Below the pieces are notes generated by a model. It was given only the letters and a program-made list of their open reading frames with translations. It did no database searches and had not been told where the DNA came from. A program made the translations under genes and the position numbers. From the NCBI GenBank assembly GCA_040219575.1, contig JAVJSD010000047.1, positions 1-64,000 of the forward strand: 64,000 bases of DNA, read 5' to 3'. This DNA is from JAVJSD01 sp040219575. GTDB taxonomy: Bacteria; Planctomycetota; Planctomycetia; Pirellulales; Pirellulaceae. Of this stretch, positions 33,582-42,619 are shown in pieces (position 1 is the first letter of the stretch; each line of letters begins with the position of its first letter).

Positions 33582-34475
33582 ATGGCGCGTCAACGAAGTT
33601 CCTTGCGGTCGGCGTTCACCCTGATCGAATTGTTGGTGGTGATCGCCATCATCGGCATCCTGGCGGCCTTGATGCTGCCGGCGGTGCAAATGGCGCGGAT
33701 GGCGGTCAATCGATCCGCCTGCTCCAACAACCTGCGGCAAATCGGCATCGGCATTCACAACTACTTCGACACCAAGAAGGAGTTGCCGTATTCACGGCTC
33801 GACACAAAGGAGACCTGGTGCTTGATCATCCTGCCGTACATGGAAAACGCGAACATGTACAACAGTTGGGATCAGAGCAAACGCTATTACGAACAGTCGC
33901 AGGACGTGCGGCTGATGGTGCTGCCGACGTATGTCTGCCCGGGGCGCCGCACGCCCTCGCAATGCGCCCAGGGGAGCGTGTCGGGAGACGTCTTGCAGGG
34001 CACCTCCAACGCCAGCGTTCCCGGCGCGCTCGGCGACTACGCGGCCTGCAACGGCGATCCCAGCGGAACCGCCGATTATTTCCCGGGATTGAACTCCACA
34101 CTCGGCGGCGACGCCGCGAATGGGGCGTTCTGGTACAAGGGGCGTCCGCTGGTGCTGGGTTCGATCGTCGACGGCCTCACCAATACGATCTTCGTCGGGG
34201 AGAAGCACGTCCGCGCCACGTACGAAGGCGAATCTCCCGACTCGTCGATCTGGAACGGCGACCACAATCGCGCCGGGCGGAAAGCTGGTTCCGGCGTGTT
34301 GCTGGCCCGCACGCCGCAGGAGAGCGGCAGCCGATTCGGCGGTCCGCACGTCGGCATCTGCCAGTTCGTGATGGGCGACGACAGCATCCGCTCCATCAAG
34401 GTCTACATCGGAGCGACCGAACTCGGACGCCTGGCCAACCGCCACGACGGGGCGATGACCGTGCTGGCCGACTAG
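33582..34475 (+). CDS. DUF1559 prepilin-like protein
   Basis: A 297-residue protein with a type IV pilin/pseudopilin N-terminus (SAFTLIELLVVIAIIGILAA), to be cleaved and methylated at the Phe. The DUF1559 body follows: SACSNNLRQIGIGIHNYFDT, then GLTNTIFVGEKHV, and near the end SRFGGPHVG. It belongs to the very large planctomycete family of secreted, pilin-like proteins of unknown role. GGAG precedes ATG 33582; an upstream in-frame ATG at 33528 is less likely. It is followed by a small lipoprotein gene, the usual arrangement. Confidence 0.92.
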   Translation: MARQRSSLRSAFTLIELLVVIAIIGILAALMLPAVQMARMAVNRSACSNNLRQIGIGIHNYFDTKKELPYSRLDTKETWCLIILPYMENANMYNSWDQSKRYYEQSQDVRLMVLPTYVCPGRRTPSQCAQGSVSGDVLQGTSNASVPGALGDYAACNGDPSGTADYFPGLNSTLGGDAANGAFWYKGRPLVLGSIVDGLTNTIFVGEKHVRATYEGESPDSSIWNGDHNRAGRKAGSGVLLARTPQESGSRFGGPHVGICQFVMGDDSIRSIKVYIGATELGRLANRHDGAMTVLAD

Positions 34476-34503
34476 CCTTCGCTCGGACAGGCTTCGCCCG
34501 GAA

Positions 34504-34580
34504 ACTTCGTAGCGGAAGTCGCCAGACTTCCGACGGCATTGAAATCGAGGAACTCTCGCGAGTAGCGATAGAATTCGGCC
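34504..34580. repeat. Family A pair, right arm decayed
   Basis: GTAGCGGAAGTCGCCAGACT at 34509, and inverted GAACTCTCGCGAGTAGCG near 34550. It lies downstream of the DUF1559 gene and directly abuts the long hairpin at 34581. Confidence 0.65.
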
Positions 34581-34647
34581 GCACTCCCTTGCTGGCGCAA
34601 CGGGCTCGAGCGGATGTGGCGAGCCCGTTGCGCCGGCAAGGGAGTGC
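34581..34647. repeat. Long near-perfect hairpin, 28-bp arms
   Basis: The left arm 34581-34608 (GCACTCCCTTGC... ...GGGCTCG) and right arm 34620-34647 are reverse complements with one mismatch, around an 11-nt loop (AGCGGATGTGG). No open frame. It sits about 20 bp before the lipoprotein ATG. Confidence 0.8.
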
Positions 34648-34667
34648 ACAAGCCCAAACTATAGAAC

Positions 34668-35123
34668 ATGCGAGACTCTATCAATTTCAACGTCGGGTGG
34701 GCCGCGACTGTCTTGACGACCGCCCTGCTGTTCGTGGCGGGCTGCGGCGGCCCTGTCTCGTATCCGGTCCAGGGTCGGGTCGTGTTTTCCGACACCGGCC
34801 AACCGGCCAAAGAGCTTGTCGGCTACGCGGTCACGCTGGAGACGTTCGAGCCGACCGCGGATGGAATGCGCGTCAGCGGATCGGGCGAGATCGACAGCGC
34901 CGGCTCGTTCACGCTGAGCACCTACGGATTGGGCGACGGCGCCGCGCCGGGCAAGCATCACGTCACCATCACCGCGCCGCAGCAGGACGGCGACGGACCA
35001 CCGATCAAGTGGCTGATCGACAAGCGCTACGGCGATCCCGAGCAGTCGCAACTGGAGGTCGAGATCGTTCCCGGCGAGAACCACCCGGTGCTCAAGGTCG
35101 AGCGCGCCAAGCGCGATCCGTGA
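34668..35123 (+). CDS. Small lipoprotein (partner of DUF1559 gene)
   Basis: A 151-residue lipoprotein. The signal peptide ends in a lipobox (TALLFVAGCGG), and a transthyretin/carboxypeptidase-regulatory-like domain follows (SYPVQGRVVFSDTGQPAKEL; GAAPGKHHVTITAPQQDGDG). Such lipoproteins regularly follow DUF1559 genes in planctomycetes. It is expected to be anchored to a membrane outside the cytoplasm; function unknown. A 28-bp hairpin lies just upstream and may affect its expression relative to the DUF1559 gene. Confidence 0.85.
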   Translation: MRDSINFNVGWAATVLTTALLFVAGCGGPVSYPVQGRVVFSDTGQPAKELVGYAVTLETFEPTADGMRVSGSGEIDSAGSFTLSTYGLGDGAAPGKHHVTITAPQQDGDGPPIKWLIDKRYGDPEQSQLEVEIVPGENHPVLKVERAKRDP

Positions 35124-35163
35124 CAAGGCGGCGAAAGTCCGCCGGACGTTCGAGTTCCCTGAA

Positions 35164-35192
35164 CCATCGGAACTCTGGCGCGTTCCGCTACC
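35164..35192. repeat. Family A arm, single
   Basis: TCGGAACTCTGGCGCGTTCC then GCTACC, just after the lipoprotein stop. Confidence 0.6.
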
Positions 35193-35220
35193 GGAAAGAG
35201 CCGGCGTGGAAAGCCAAGCG

Positions 35221-35325
35221 GCAGCGGAACTCGTGAGGGCTCCGCCGCTTTCAATGCCGTCGGAAGTCTGGCGACTTCCGCTACGAAGTTCCCAGTGCCG
35301 TCGGAAGTCTGGCGACTTCCGCTAC
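35221..35325. repeat. Family A array: one degenerate and two consensus arms
   Basis: A degenerate left arm (GCAGCGGAACTCGTGAGGGC) at 35221, then two identical consensus right arms TCGGAAGTCTGGCGACTTCC+GCTAC at 35260-35284 and 35301-35325, 41 bp apart in direct repeat. The array lies between convergent genes. Confidence 0.8.
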
Positions 35326-35343
35326 GTAGTTCCGGGCGGAGCA

Positions 35344-36735
35344 CTAGAAGCCCAGTCCGGGGCCGTTCAGCTCGTGCGTGCCGACCGTGCCGTCGGTGAT
35401 GTTGAACATCGCGGGGAAGCGCTCCACCCAGGCCGCGTTGCCGCTGGGGCAATACTGCCGGCCATTGCCTTCGATGGCGGCGATGGTGGGGATGCGGGCG
35501 GCGATGCTGGCCGAATGCAGGAACGAGGCGCCGATGCACGTCAGGTCCTGCACGCAGAGGAACATGTTGTACTTCTGCGCGGCGGCGCCCATCAGCAGCG
35601 CTTCGCTTTGGCCCTTGCAGGCCTTCAACGCGACCCCCGAATAACCCTGCTCGCGCGACAGCAGCAGGCTTTCGAAGTCGACCAGCGATTCGTCGATGAC
35701 CACCGGCTTGATCTTGGCGGCGGCGTGCATGCGGTTCTCGGGATTGGCCCGCAAGTCGCGATGCGTGGGCTGTTCGATGTACTGCGCGCGGGCCAGCGCC
35801 GCGGGCGATTCTTCCTCGATCCGCGCCAGAAAGTCGAGCACGTACTGCACGTTGGCGCATTTCTCGTTGAAGTCGAGCGAGTAATTCCACTCGCTGCATC
35901 CGCGCTGGGCCTGCGCCGCGGCGGCGGTCTGCTCGACGGCGGCGACGCGGGCGACATCCCACTCCAGGTCGTCTCCCGAGAGTTTGATCTTCATGTGCGT
36001 CAGGCCGTCCGCCAGGATCCATTCGTCGAGGGTTTCCGGCAGGCCGTCGTCGATGCGGCGGTCGATGTCGGCGCCGGTCAGGGGATCGAGCGCGCCGACC
36101 AGATGATAGAGCGGCATCTTCGGCTTCGGCTCGCGGAGCGTATAGCGATCGAGGTACTCGCCGGCGAAATCGTCGTTCAGGTACTTGGCCAGGTCGCAGT
36201 TGACGAACTCCTCGCCGAGTACGTTGAAAGAGCTTTTCCCCAGCGTCTTGCCATAGGCGTCGTGAATGGCGGCCTCGATGGGGCTGATCGCCACCAGCTG
36301 CGCCAGTCGCGGCATGGCTTCCGGAACGCTTTCCGACTCCACGGCCCTCTTGGCCAGCGAATCGAGCGAGGCCGCGAGCTCGTGCGTAATTTCCAGCGGA
36401 TGGGCGCATCCGTTGTAATTGTCGGCGAGTTCGACATAACTCCGCGCCAGCGCGAGCATCGCGGCCAGCGTTTTCTCGCCGGAGACGACCTGGCTCGGCC
36501 ATCCCCAGGCGTTGCCCATCGGCATCGACCCCAGTCCGCTGCCTTGCCGACCGTCGCGCGTCTCCACGTCGATCTCGACATTCACGACTTCCGCGTCGGT
36601 CACCACGCGCCCGCCGAATTTGATCGGCGTGCGGTACTCGGCGCGCTCGGTGGAGACGCGAACCTGCTTGAGGGAGATATCGGTGGGCTTGCTCATGGTG
36701 GGTCCGCCTGGGGGTTCGGTGTTGCGAACGCCCAT
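35344..36735 (-). CDS. Enolase-superfamily enzyme, mandelate racemase/muconate lactonizing type
   Basis: A 463-residue MR/MLE-like enzyme, longer than usual because of insertions in the capping region (about 125-235). Barrel motifs are LTHMKIKLSGDD (KxK base pair), YSLDFNEKC, IEQPTHRDL (metal Glu), VIDESLVDF and VALKACKGQSEALL (opposite Lys). It looks catalytically complete, unlike the enzyme at 21002. Substrate unknown, probably a sugar acid. ATG 36735 has AAGGGA 5 nt upstream; ATG 36696 (MSKPTDISL) is an alternative start. Confidence 0.85.
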   Translation of the reverse strand: MGVRNTEPPGGPTMSKPTDISLKQVRVSTERAEYRTPIKFGGRVVTDAEVVNVEIDVETRDGRQGSGLGSMPMGNAWGWPSQVVSGEKTLAAMLALARSYVELADNYNGCAHPLEITHELAASLDSLAKRAVESESVPEAMPRLAQLVAISPIEAAIHDAYGKTLGKSSFNVLGEEFVNCDLAKYLNDDFAGEYLDRYTLREPKPKMPLYHLVGALDPLTGADIDRRIDDGLPETLDEWILADGLTHMKIKLSGDDLEWDVARVAAVEQTAAAAQAQRGCSEWNYSLDFNEKCANVQYVLDFLARIEEESPAALARAQYIEQPTHRDLRANPENRMHAAAKIKPVVIDESLVDFESLLLSREQGYSGVALKACKGQSEALLMGAAAQKYNMFLCVQDLTCIGASFLHSASIAARIPTIAAIEGNGRQYCPSGNAAWVERFPAMFNITDGTVGTHELNGPGLGF

Positions 36736-36756
36736 GGTATCCCTTCGTGGTGGACG

Positions 36757-36771
36757 CTGCCAGCGTCTCGC
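36757..36771. promoter_or_regulatory. Short perfect palindrome GACGCTG-C-CAGCGTC
   Basis: A 7-bp inverted repeat 20 bp before the enzyme start at 36735. It could be an operator or chance. Confidence 0.25.
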
Positions 36772-36830
36772 CGACCGGCGCGCACTTTCCTCCGCATCGG
36801 AACTCGCCCGTACCGCGAGGGGCTGCTTGA

Positions 36831-36856
36831 TTCGAAAGTCTGGCGACTTCCGCTAC
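36831..36856. repeat. Family A arm, single
   Basis: GAAAGTCTGGCGACTTCCGC then TAC, between two leftward genes, downstream of the response regulator. A small 8-bp tandem repeat (GGATGGCT, about 3 copies) follows near 36905. Confidence 0.65.
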
Positions 36857-36956
36857 AGTCTGACGTTCAACCAGCGATTCGCCGATCGCGAACCGGCGTT
36901 GACTGGATGGCTGGATGGCTGGATGACTGGTTGGCCGGCGGCGGCGGAGCGTCCCG

Positions 36957-37589
36957 CTAGACAAGGCCTTTGCGAACCGCCCAGACGGCGGCCTGCGTGC
37001 GGTCGGAGACGCCCACTTTGCGGAGAATGTGCTGCACGTGCTCCTTGACGGTCTCGTAGCTGATGTGCAGCGCCTGCGCGATTTCCTTATTGGTAAGTCC
37101 CAACGCCAACTGCCGCAGCACCTCGCTTTCACGTTGGGTGAGCGGAACCTCGACGTCGGCGTTCAGTCGCGGCGTGGCGAGGGCGCCCGTCACGCGCCGC
37201 AATTCGTCGCGCGTCCACGCGCTCTCACCGGCCGCCGCCTTGCGGATGGCGTCGAGCAGCGCGTCGCGCCCGGCGCCCTTGAGCACGTAACCCGCCGCTC
37301 CCAGAGCGACGGCCCGCGCGACGTAGGTGGGGTTGTCGTACGTCGAGAGAATCAGCACGGGCAAATTCGGTCGGTCGAGCTTGATGCGTCCCAGGGCGTT
37401 GAGTCCATCGCCGTCGGGCATGCGAATGTCGAGCAGCACGACATCGACTTCGGTCTCCACCGCCTTCTTGATCGCCTCTTCGCCCGAGGTCGCTTCCTCG
37501 GCTACTTCGATGTCGGTCCCTTCGACGAGGCTGCGCAGTCCACAGCGGACGACCTCATGATCGTCGGCGATAAGCAGTTTAATGGCCAT
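36957..37589 (-). CDS. NarL/FixJ-type response regulator
   Basis: A 210-residue two-component regulator. The receiver domain (about 1-120) has the acid pocket D9-D10, phosphoacceptor D54 in VVLLDIRMPDGDG, Thr/Ser in LILSTYDNPTY and Lys in GYVLKGA. A LuxR-type HTH (about 148-205) follows: LTQRESEVLRQLALGLTNKE and HISYETVKEHVQHILRKVGV. It should bind DNA when phosphorylated. No sensor kinase is adjacent; the only histidine kinase in the window, at 56837, carries its own receiver. Confidence 0.95.
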   Translation of the reverse strand: MAIKLLIADDHEVVRCGLRSLVEGTDIEVAEEATSGEEAIKKAVETEVDVVLLDIRMPDGDGLNALGRIKLDRPNLPVLILSTYDNPTYVARAVALGAAGYVLKGAGRDALLDAIRKAAAGESAWTRDELRRVTGALATPRLNADVEVPLTQRESEVLRQLALGLTNKEIAQALHISYETVKEHVQHILRKVGVSDRTQAAVWAVRKGLV

Positions 37590-38060
37590 TTCTGTTCTTG
37601 CTGATCGGAGGACGAGTCGGCACGTCCAAGGGAAGGAAGTCGAATCGCTGAGGAGGGGGATGGTAACAACCCGAAGCGGTGCTATCTGTATAAACTATTA
37701 CAGTTGGCGACGGTACGGCCATAGCTTAACCGGGGGGGTGTGCGAAATTGCCGTCGGTTGCCGAAATCCCGCTGCCGGAACACTTGCTATAGCCGATAGG
37801 ACCGGCAGCGTTCGCCTCTTTTCTCCCGTGCTATCCTCTTGCCAGCGTGCCGCTTCGGGTTCGAAAGGGCGCGAATTTCGTGGCTACCAGGACCTCCGCG
37901 CGCGCCGAGTTTCATTTTGGGACGTGTCTAGTTCCGTTTGGTGCCACGTCGTTGCCCGATCGAGTTGCTTGTCGAAGGTCGATGCGTTAATGTCGCTTAT
38001 ATTGCCGTGGGTGCGCGACATCTTTCGTCGTCTGCTGGAGAAGCCTGTCAAATCAGTTGA
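37590..38060. other. Divergent intergenic region, 471 bp
   Basis: It separates the response regulator from the giant FHA protein. It has an AT-rich patch near 37685 with a short palindrome (CTGTA-N8-TACAG) and presumably holds both promoters. No small gene or RNA is recognised. Confidence 0.4.
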
Positions 38061-41000
38061 GTGAGGTGCCATTCGGTGCTGGAGTTTGTCGCCATCGGCC
38101 CAAAAGCGGACCAGCGATGGCGTCGGCCAATTCCGCCTGACCAGGTGATCCGTCTCGGACGAACCCCTGCCCACGGTTGGGCGGTCCCCTGGGATCTGCG
38201 AGTTTCCCGCGAGCACGCCGACATGCTTCTCGAGGGGCAGCGGTTGCGCGTGCGCTGCCTGAGCACCGCCCGCAACCCGGCCTATCGGCTGGGCGAGCCG
38301 GTCAAGGATTTCTCCATCGGCCCGGGCGAAGACTTTCGCATCGGCGCCACCACCTTCCGCCTCGACCGGGTGCGCGATATCCGAGCCACGATCCAGGGCG
38401 ATCCCGAGGGCGACGAATTCGCCGAGCAGCAGGAACTTGCCGGCGCGGCGCAGGGGGACGAGCGGATCGTGGGCGACTTGCAAGCGGAAGTGGCCGCCTT
38501 GCACTCGCAACTGGAGTCGAACGTCCTGGAGCCGACTCGCAACGAACCCGACGAAGTGCGACGCGCCGTCGAACTGGCGAAACGCGAGGCGGAAAAGGCG
38601 GCGCTGCGGGCGGAGATCGAAGCGCTCAAGACGCAGATCGACGCCGAGGCGGAAGTGCAGCGACGCGCGGAAGAGGCCGAAGCGCTGCGATCGCAATTGC
38701 AGGCGCTGGAGTCGCGGATGCGCGAAGAGGCCGAGGCCGCCCGCCTTTCCGAGCAGCAGGCCCGGCTCCGGGCTGCTGAAGAAGAAGCGAGGCGTCGGCA
38801 GGAGGAAGCGGAGCGTCAACAGCGAGAGGCGGAGGAGGCCGCCCGCCGCGCGGAGGAAGAGATCCAGCGTCAGCAGGATGAGGAGGAGCGTCGGAGTCGC
38901 GAGGAGCAGGCGCGTCTCCGCGCCGAGGCCGAGGCCAAGCGTCAGGCCGAGATCGCGGCGGAGCTCGAAGGCGAAGTCCAGGCGCTGCGCGAGCGGATGG
39001 CCCAAGAGGCGGAGCAATTGCGCCAGGCCGAAGAGCAGTCGCACCGAGAGGCGGAGGAGCTGATTCGCCGCAAGGCGGAGGAAGCCGAAGCCTTGCGCGC
39101 CGAACTGGAGATGGTCGAATCGCGGATGCGCGAGGAGGCGGAAGCCCGACGCCGCGCGGAGGAAGAAGCCCGGCGGCACGCGGAACAGGAAGAGGCGCGG
39201 CGCCGTCGCGAGGAACAGGAAGCGGAAGAGCAAGCAAGTAAGGAGGCCGAGCGGCGCGCCCAGGCGGAGGAAGAGCGGCGCAAGGCCGAGGAGGAGGTGC
39301 GCCGCAAGGCGGAAGAGGCCGACCGGCACAAAGCCGAGGTCGAGGCGCTCGAGGCGCGCATCCGGCAGGAGCATGAGGCCCGGCAAAGCGCCGATGAAGC
39401 CGTTCGCAAATCGGCGGCGGAGGAGATTCAACGCAAGCGACAGGAGGCCGAGGATCTCAAGCAGCAGGTCGAGCGACTGCAAGCCAAGATGGCGGCCGAC
39501 GCGGAGGAGTTGCGCGTGGCGCAGGAGGAGGCGCGGCGCCGGACCGAGGAAGCCGAAATTCGGCGCCAGGCGGCGGAAGAAGCGGAACGCCGTCGCCAGG
39601 AAGCCGAGGAAGCCCGACGCAGCGTCGAACAGCAAGAGTTGGACCGGCAGGCGGAGGCCGAACAGGCGCGTCTCCATGCCGAAGAAGAAATGCGCCGCAA
39701 GGCGGACGAGGCCGAGCAGCTCAAAGCCGAGGTGGAGTCGCTGCGGACGCAGATGGAGTCGGAAACCCGCGCCCTGAAGGAAACCGAGGAAGAGACGCGC
39801 CGCCGCGCCGAACAGGAGGCCCGGCGGAAGCAAGAGGAGGAGGAGGCCCGCCGTCGCGCGGAGGCGGAAGCCCAACGCCGAACCGAGGAGGCGGCGGCGT
39901 TGCGATCCGAAATCGAGTCGCTCCGCGCCCAGATGGAGTCGGACGTCGAAGCGCTGCGCCAGGCGGAAGCGGACGAGCAGCGGCGGCGAGAAGAGTTGGA
40001 GGCCCGCCGCCGCAGTGAGGAAGAAGCCCGTCAAAAGGCCCAGCAGGAGGCGCAGCGTCTGGCCGAGGAGGTGGAGACGCTGCGTCGCGCCGAACAGGAA
40101 GCGCGGAACCGCGCGGAGGAGGAAGCGCGGTTGCGGGCCGAGGAGGCAACGCGTCGTCAGGCGGAGATCGAGGCGGAGCGCAAGGCGATCGAAGCCGCTC
40201 GACGGGAAGCCGAGCAAGAGGCGCAACGCAAGGCCGAGGAGGCCAACGCCCTGAGCGAACAGGTCAGCCAACTGCTGGCCCGCATGGAGTCCGAGGCGGA
40301 AGCGCAGCGGCAAGCCGAACTGGCCGCACAGCGCCAGGCCGAGGAGGTCGAATCACGCCGGCAGGCCGAAAACGAAGCGCGACAGAAGGCCGAGGAGGCC
40401 GAGGCCCGCTTGCAGGCGGAACGCGAGGCGGGTCGTCAGAAGGAAGAGTCGGCCGCGCAGCAGGCCGTGGAGGAGGAAGCCCGCCGCCGCGAGGAGATCG
40501 CCGAGGCGCGCCGTCTGGCGGAGGAAGAGGCCCGTCGCACGGCGGAGGAGGCCGAACGCTACAAGGCGGAAGTCGCCTCGCTGCGAGGACGCATGGAATC
40601 GGAGATCGCGGCCCTCCGAGAAGCGGAAGAACAGGCGCGTCACAAGGCCGAGGAAGCACAGGCCCGCCGCGACGCCGAGGTGCAGTCGCGAATCGAGGCC
40701 GAGCAGGAATCCCAACGTCAGGCCGCCGAGGAACAGCGGCAACAGCAGGAGGAATTGGCGCGCCGACAACGGGCCGAGGAGGAGACGCAGCGGCTGCTGG
40801 AAGAGGAGGCGCAGCGGCGAGCCGAGGAGGAGAAGTATCGGCTGTTGGCCGAAGAGGCGCGTCAGGCGGCCGAAGACGAGATGCGCCGCAAGGCGGAGGA
40901 GACCGAGACGCTCAAGGCGGAGCTGCTCGCCATGAAGTCGCAGATGGAAGCCAACATGCACGCCCTGCGGTCGGTCGAGGAAGACGCCCGACGCAAGGCC

Positions 41001-42398
41001 GAGGCCGAAGCCCGGGCCAAGGCGAAGGAAGCCGAAACGCTGCGGCGCGAGGTGGAGTCGCTCAAGGCGCAGATGCAATCGCCGCGCCCTTCCGCCTCCA
41101 TGTCGCGGCCGCAACGCCGGCCGAGCCCGACGCCGACCGGCGAGTTCGACCCCTATCACCGCTGGCTGGGGATTCCGCCTGAAGATCAACCCGCCGACAA
41201 CTACCGGCTGCTCGGGCTGGCGCGGTTCGAAGACGACGCGGACGTGATCGAGGACGCCGCCGATCGGCAGATGTCGCACGTGCGGCGGTATCAAATGGGG
41301 AAGCGCGCCGCGCTGTCGCAGCAGATCCTCAACGAGCTGTCGGCGGCTCGACTGTGTCTGCTCGACCCCGCGAAGAAGCGCGACTACGACCAATCGCTGT
41401 GGGACGAACTCGAGAGCCGGGCCACGGGCGGTCCCGACGCCGAGACGCGCGCCGAAGCGAACGATGCGTCGATCGACGGCACGGTGCTGGGGGAGTACTT
41501 CCTGGACGACGTCCTGGGCGGCAGCCACACCGGTCAGGTGTTCAAAGCCCGCCATCGAACGCTGGGGCGGATCGTGGCCCTGAAGATTCTCTCAAGCGAG
41601 GCGGCGCAATCGCCCGAACTGCTGGCCCGGTTTCGCCGCAAGGTGAACATCATGGGGCGGCTGAATCACCCCGGCCTGGTCGCGGCGTACGACGCCGGGG
41701 TGCGCGACGGCGTGCACTATCTGATCATGGAGTGCGTCGAGGGCCGCGACTTGATCGCGTTGCTCAAGCAGTACAACGTGCTGCCGGTGGGTCACGTGTT
41801 GGACTATATGGTGCAGGCGGCCGGCGCGTTGGCCTACGTGCACGACCGAGGCGTCGTGCATCGCAATGTGAAACCCAACAACGTGCTGGTCGACGACGGC
41901 GGACTGGTCAAGGTGATCGGCATGGGCCTGGCGCTGCTGAACCAGGAAGCCGCCTCGCGACAACTGCCGGAGTTCCAAGAGGAGGGGCGCGTCGTCGGCA
42001 CCATCGACTACATGGCCCCCGAACAGGGCCTCGACAGCCTGGGCGTCGACGGCCGGACGGACATCTATGGTCTCGGCTGCACGTTGTTCACCGTGCTCAC
42101 GCGGCGGCTGGTCTACCCGGTGAAGACGCCGCGCGAAAAACTGCAGGCCCATCGCGAGCAGCCGATTCCTTCCCTGCGCGGCTTCCGCGCCGACGTGCCG
42201 GCCAACCTCGACGCGGTCTTTCAGCGGATGATCGCCAAACGGCCGGAGGACCGTTTCGCCTCGATGCACGAGGTCGTCGCCGAACTTGAAGCCTGCCGCA
42301 ACACGGTTCTCGCCGCCGCTCCCGCAAGCCCCTCCGGTGTCGCGCCCCCGACCTCCGAAACCTCGGAGGAAACGCTCACCCCGCACGACCATGATTGA
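38061..42398 (+). CDS. FHA-coiled-coil-J-like-pseudokinase protein
   Basis: A 1445-residue protein. Residues about 25-110 are an FHA-like phosphopeptide-binding domain (VIRLGRTPAHGWAVPWDLRV, SREHA). About 135-1015 is one continuous Glu/Ala/Arg-rich coiled coil with RAEEEARR-type repeats. About 1028-1115 is the planctomycete J-like module (FDPYHRWLGIPPEDQP, YRLLGLARFEDDADVIEDAA). About 1140-1420 is a kinase fold: lysine K1175 (IVALKIL) is kept, but the catalytic loop reads HRNVKPNN (N1269 for Asp) and DFG reads IGM (I1286), so it is a predicted pseudokinase. Starts: GTG 38061, or GTG 38076 with GAGG 7 nt before it. Probably a scaffold. Confidence 0.85.
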   Translation: MRCHSVLEFVAIGPKADQRWRRPIPPDQVIRLGRTPAHGWAVPWDLRVSREHADMLLEGQRLRVRCLSTARNPAYRLGEPVKDFSIGPGEDFRIGATTFRLDRVRDIRATIQGDPEGDEFAEQQELAGAAQGDERIVGDLQAEVAALHSQLESNVLEPTRNEPDEVRRAVELAKREAEKAALRAEIEALKTQIDAEAEVQRRAEEAEALRSQLQALESRMREEAEAARLSEQQARLRAAEEEARRRQEEAERQQREAEEAARRAEEEIQRQQDEEERRSREEQARLRAEAEAKRQAEIAAELEGEVQALRERMAQEAEQLRQAEEQSHREAEELIRRKAEEAEALRAELEMVESRMREEAEARRRAEEEARRHAEQEEARRRREEQEAEEQASKEAERRAQAEEERRKAEEEVRRKAEEADRHKAEVEALEARIRQEHEARQSADEAVRKSAAEEIQRKRQEAEDLKQQVERLQAKMAADAEELRVAQEEARRRTEEAEIRRQAAEEAERRRQEAEEARRSVEQQELDRQAEAEQARLHAEEEMRRKADEAEQLKAEVESLRTQMESETRALKETEEETRRRAEQEARRKQEEEEARRRAEAEAQRRTEEAAALRSEIESLRAQMESDVEALRQAEADEQRRREELEARRRSEEEARQKAQQEAQRLAEEVETLRRAEQEARNRAEEEARLRAEEATRRQAEIEAERKAIEAARREAEQEAQRKAEEANALSEQVSQLLARMESEAEAQRQAELAAQRQAEEVESRRQAENEARQKAEEAEARLQAEREAGRQKEESAAQQAVEEEARRREEIAEARRLAEEEARRTAEEAERYKAEVASLRGRMESEIAALREAEEQARHKAEEAQARRDAEVQSRIEAEQESQRQAAEEQRQQQEELARRQRAEEETQRLLEEEAQRRAEEEKYRLLAEEARQAAEDEMRRKAEETETLKAELLAMKSQMEANMHALRSVEEDARRKAEAEARAKAKEAETLRREVESLKAQMQSPRPSASMSRPQRRPSPTPTGEFDPYHRWLGIPPEDQPADNYRLLGLARFEDDADVIEDAADRQMSHVRRYQMGKRAALSQQILNELSAARLCLLDPAKKRDYDQSLWDELESRATGGPDAETRAEANDASIDGTVLGEYFLDDVLGGSHTGQVFKARHRTLGRIVALKILSSEAAQSPELLARFRRKVNIMGRLNHPGLVAAYDAGVRDGVHYLIMECVEGRDLIALLKQYNVLPVGHVLDYMVQAAGALAYVHDRGVVHRNVKPNNVLVDDGGLVKVIGMGLALLNQEAASRQLPEFQEEGRVVGTIDYMAPEQGLDSLGVDGRTDIYGLGCTLFTVLTRRLVYPVKTPREKLQAHREQPIPSLRGFRADVPANLDAVFQRMIAKRPEDRFASMHEVVAELEACRNTVLAAAPASPSGVAPPTSETSEETLTPHDHD

Positions 42399-42619
42399 CC
42401 GCGGCCGCCTCCCGCGGCCGCCTCCGCATTGGATTGCTGGCCATCGTGCAGGGGCGCAGCCGGCGATTGACCGATGCGCTGGACCGATCGGTTTACCTTC
42501 CGCGTCACCCTCGCGCACGATTCTTCGACGACGTCCATTGCCGGAAAACGAGGGCCTGCCTAGAATCACGAGAACGCCCGTTGTGGTGTGGGCGCATTTC
42601 GATTCATTTCACTCCCGCC
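42399..42619. other. Intergenic stretch with no recognised feature
   Basis: About 220 bp after the giant protein; part of a 750-bp stretch to 43150 with at most one doubtful small gene. No repeat or RNA is recognised. Confidence 0.4.

Noticed and set aside
35260..35325. Two identical 25-bp repeats spaced 41 bp, at first sight CRISPR-like
   Set aside because: Only two units, the repeat is the dispersed family A palindrome, the spacer is short, and no cas genes are present.
37686..37703. CTGTA-N8-TACAG palindrome resembling a LexA box
   Set aside because: The CTGT and ACAG half-sites are 10 nt apart rather than the 8 of the proteobacterial box, and no SOS gene is nearby.
37884..40313. Leu/Phe/Gly-rich 800-codon minus-strand frame that looks like a membrane protein
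   Set aside because: It is the mirror of the Glu/Ala/Arg coiled-coil codons of the giant protein, not an independent gene.
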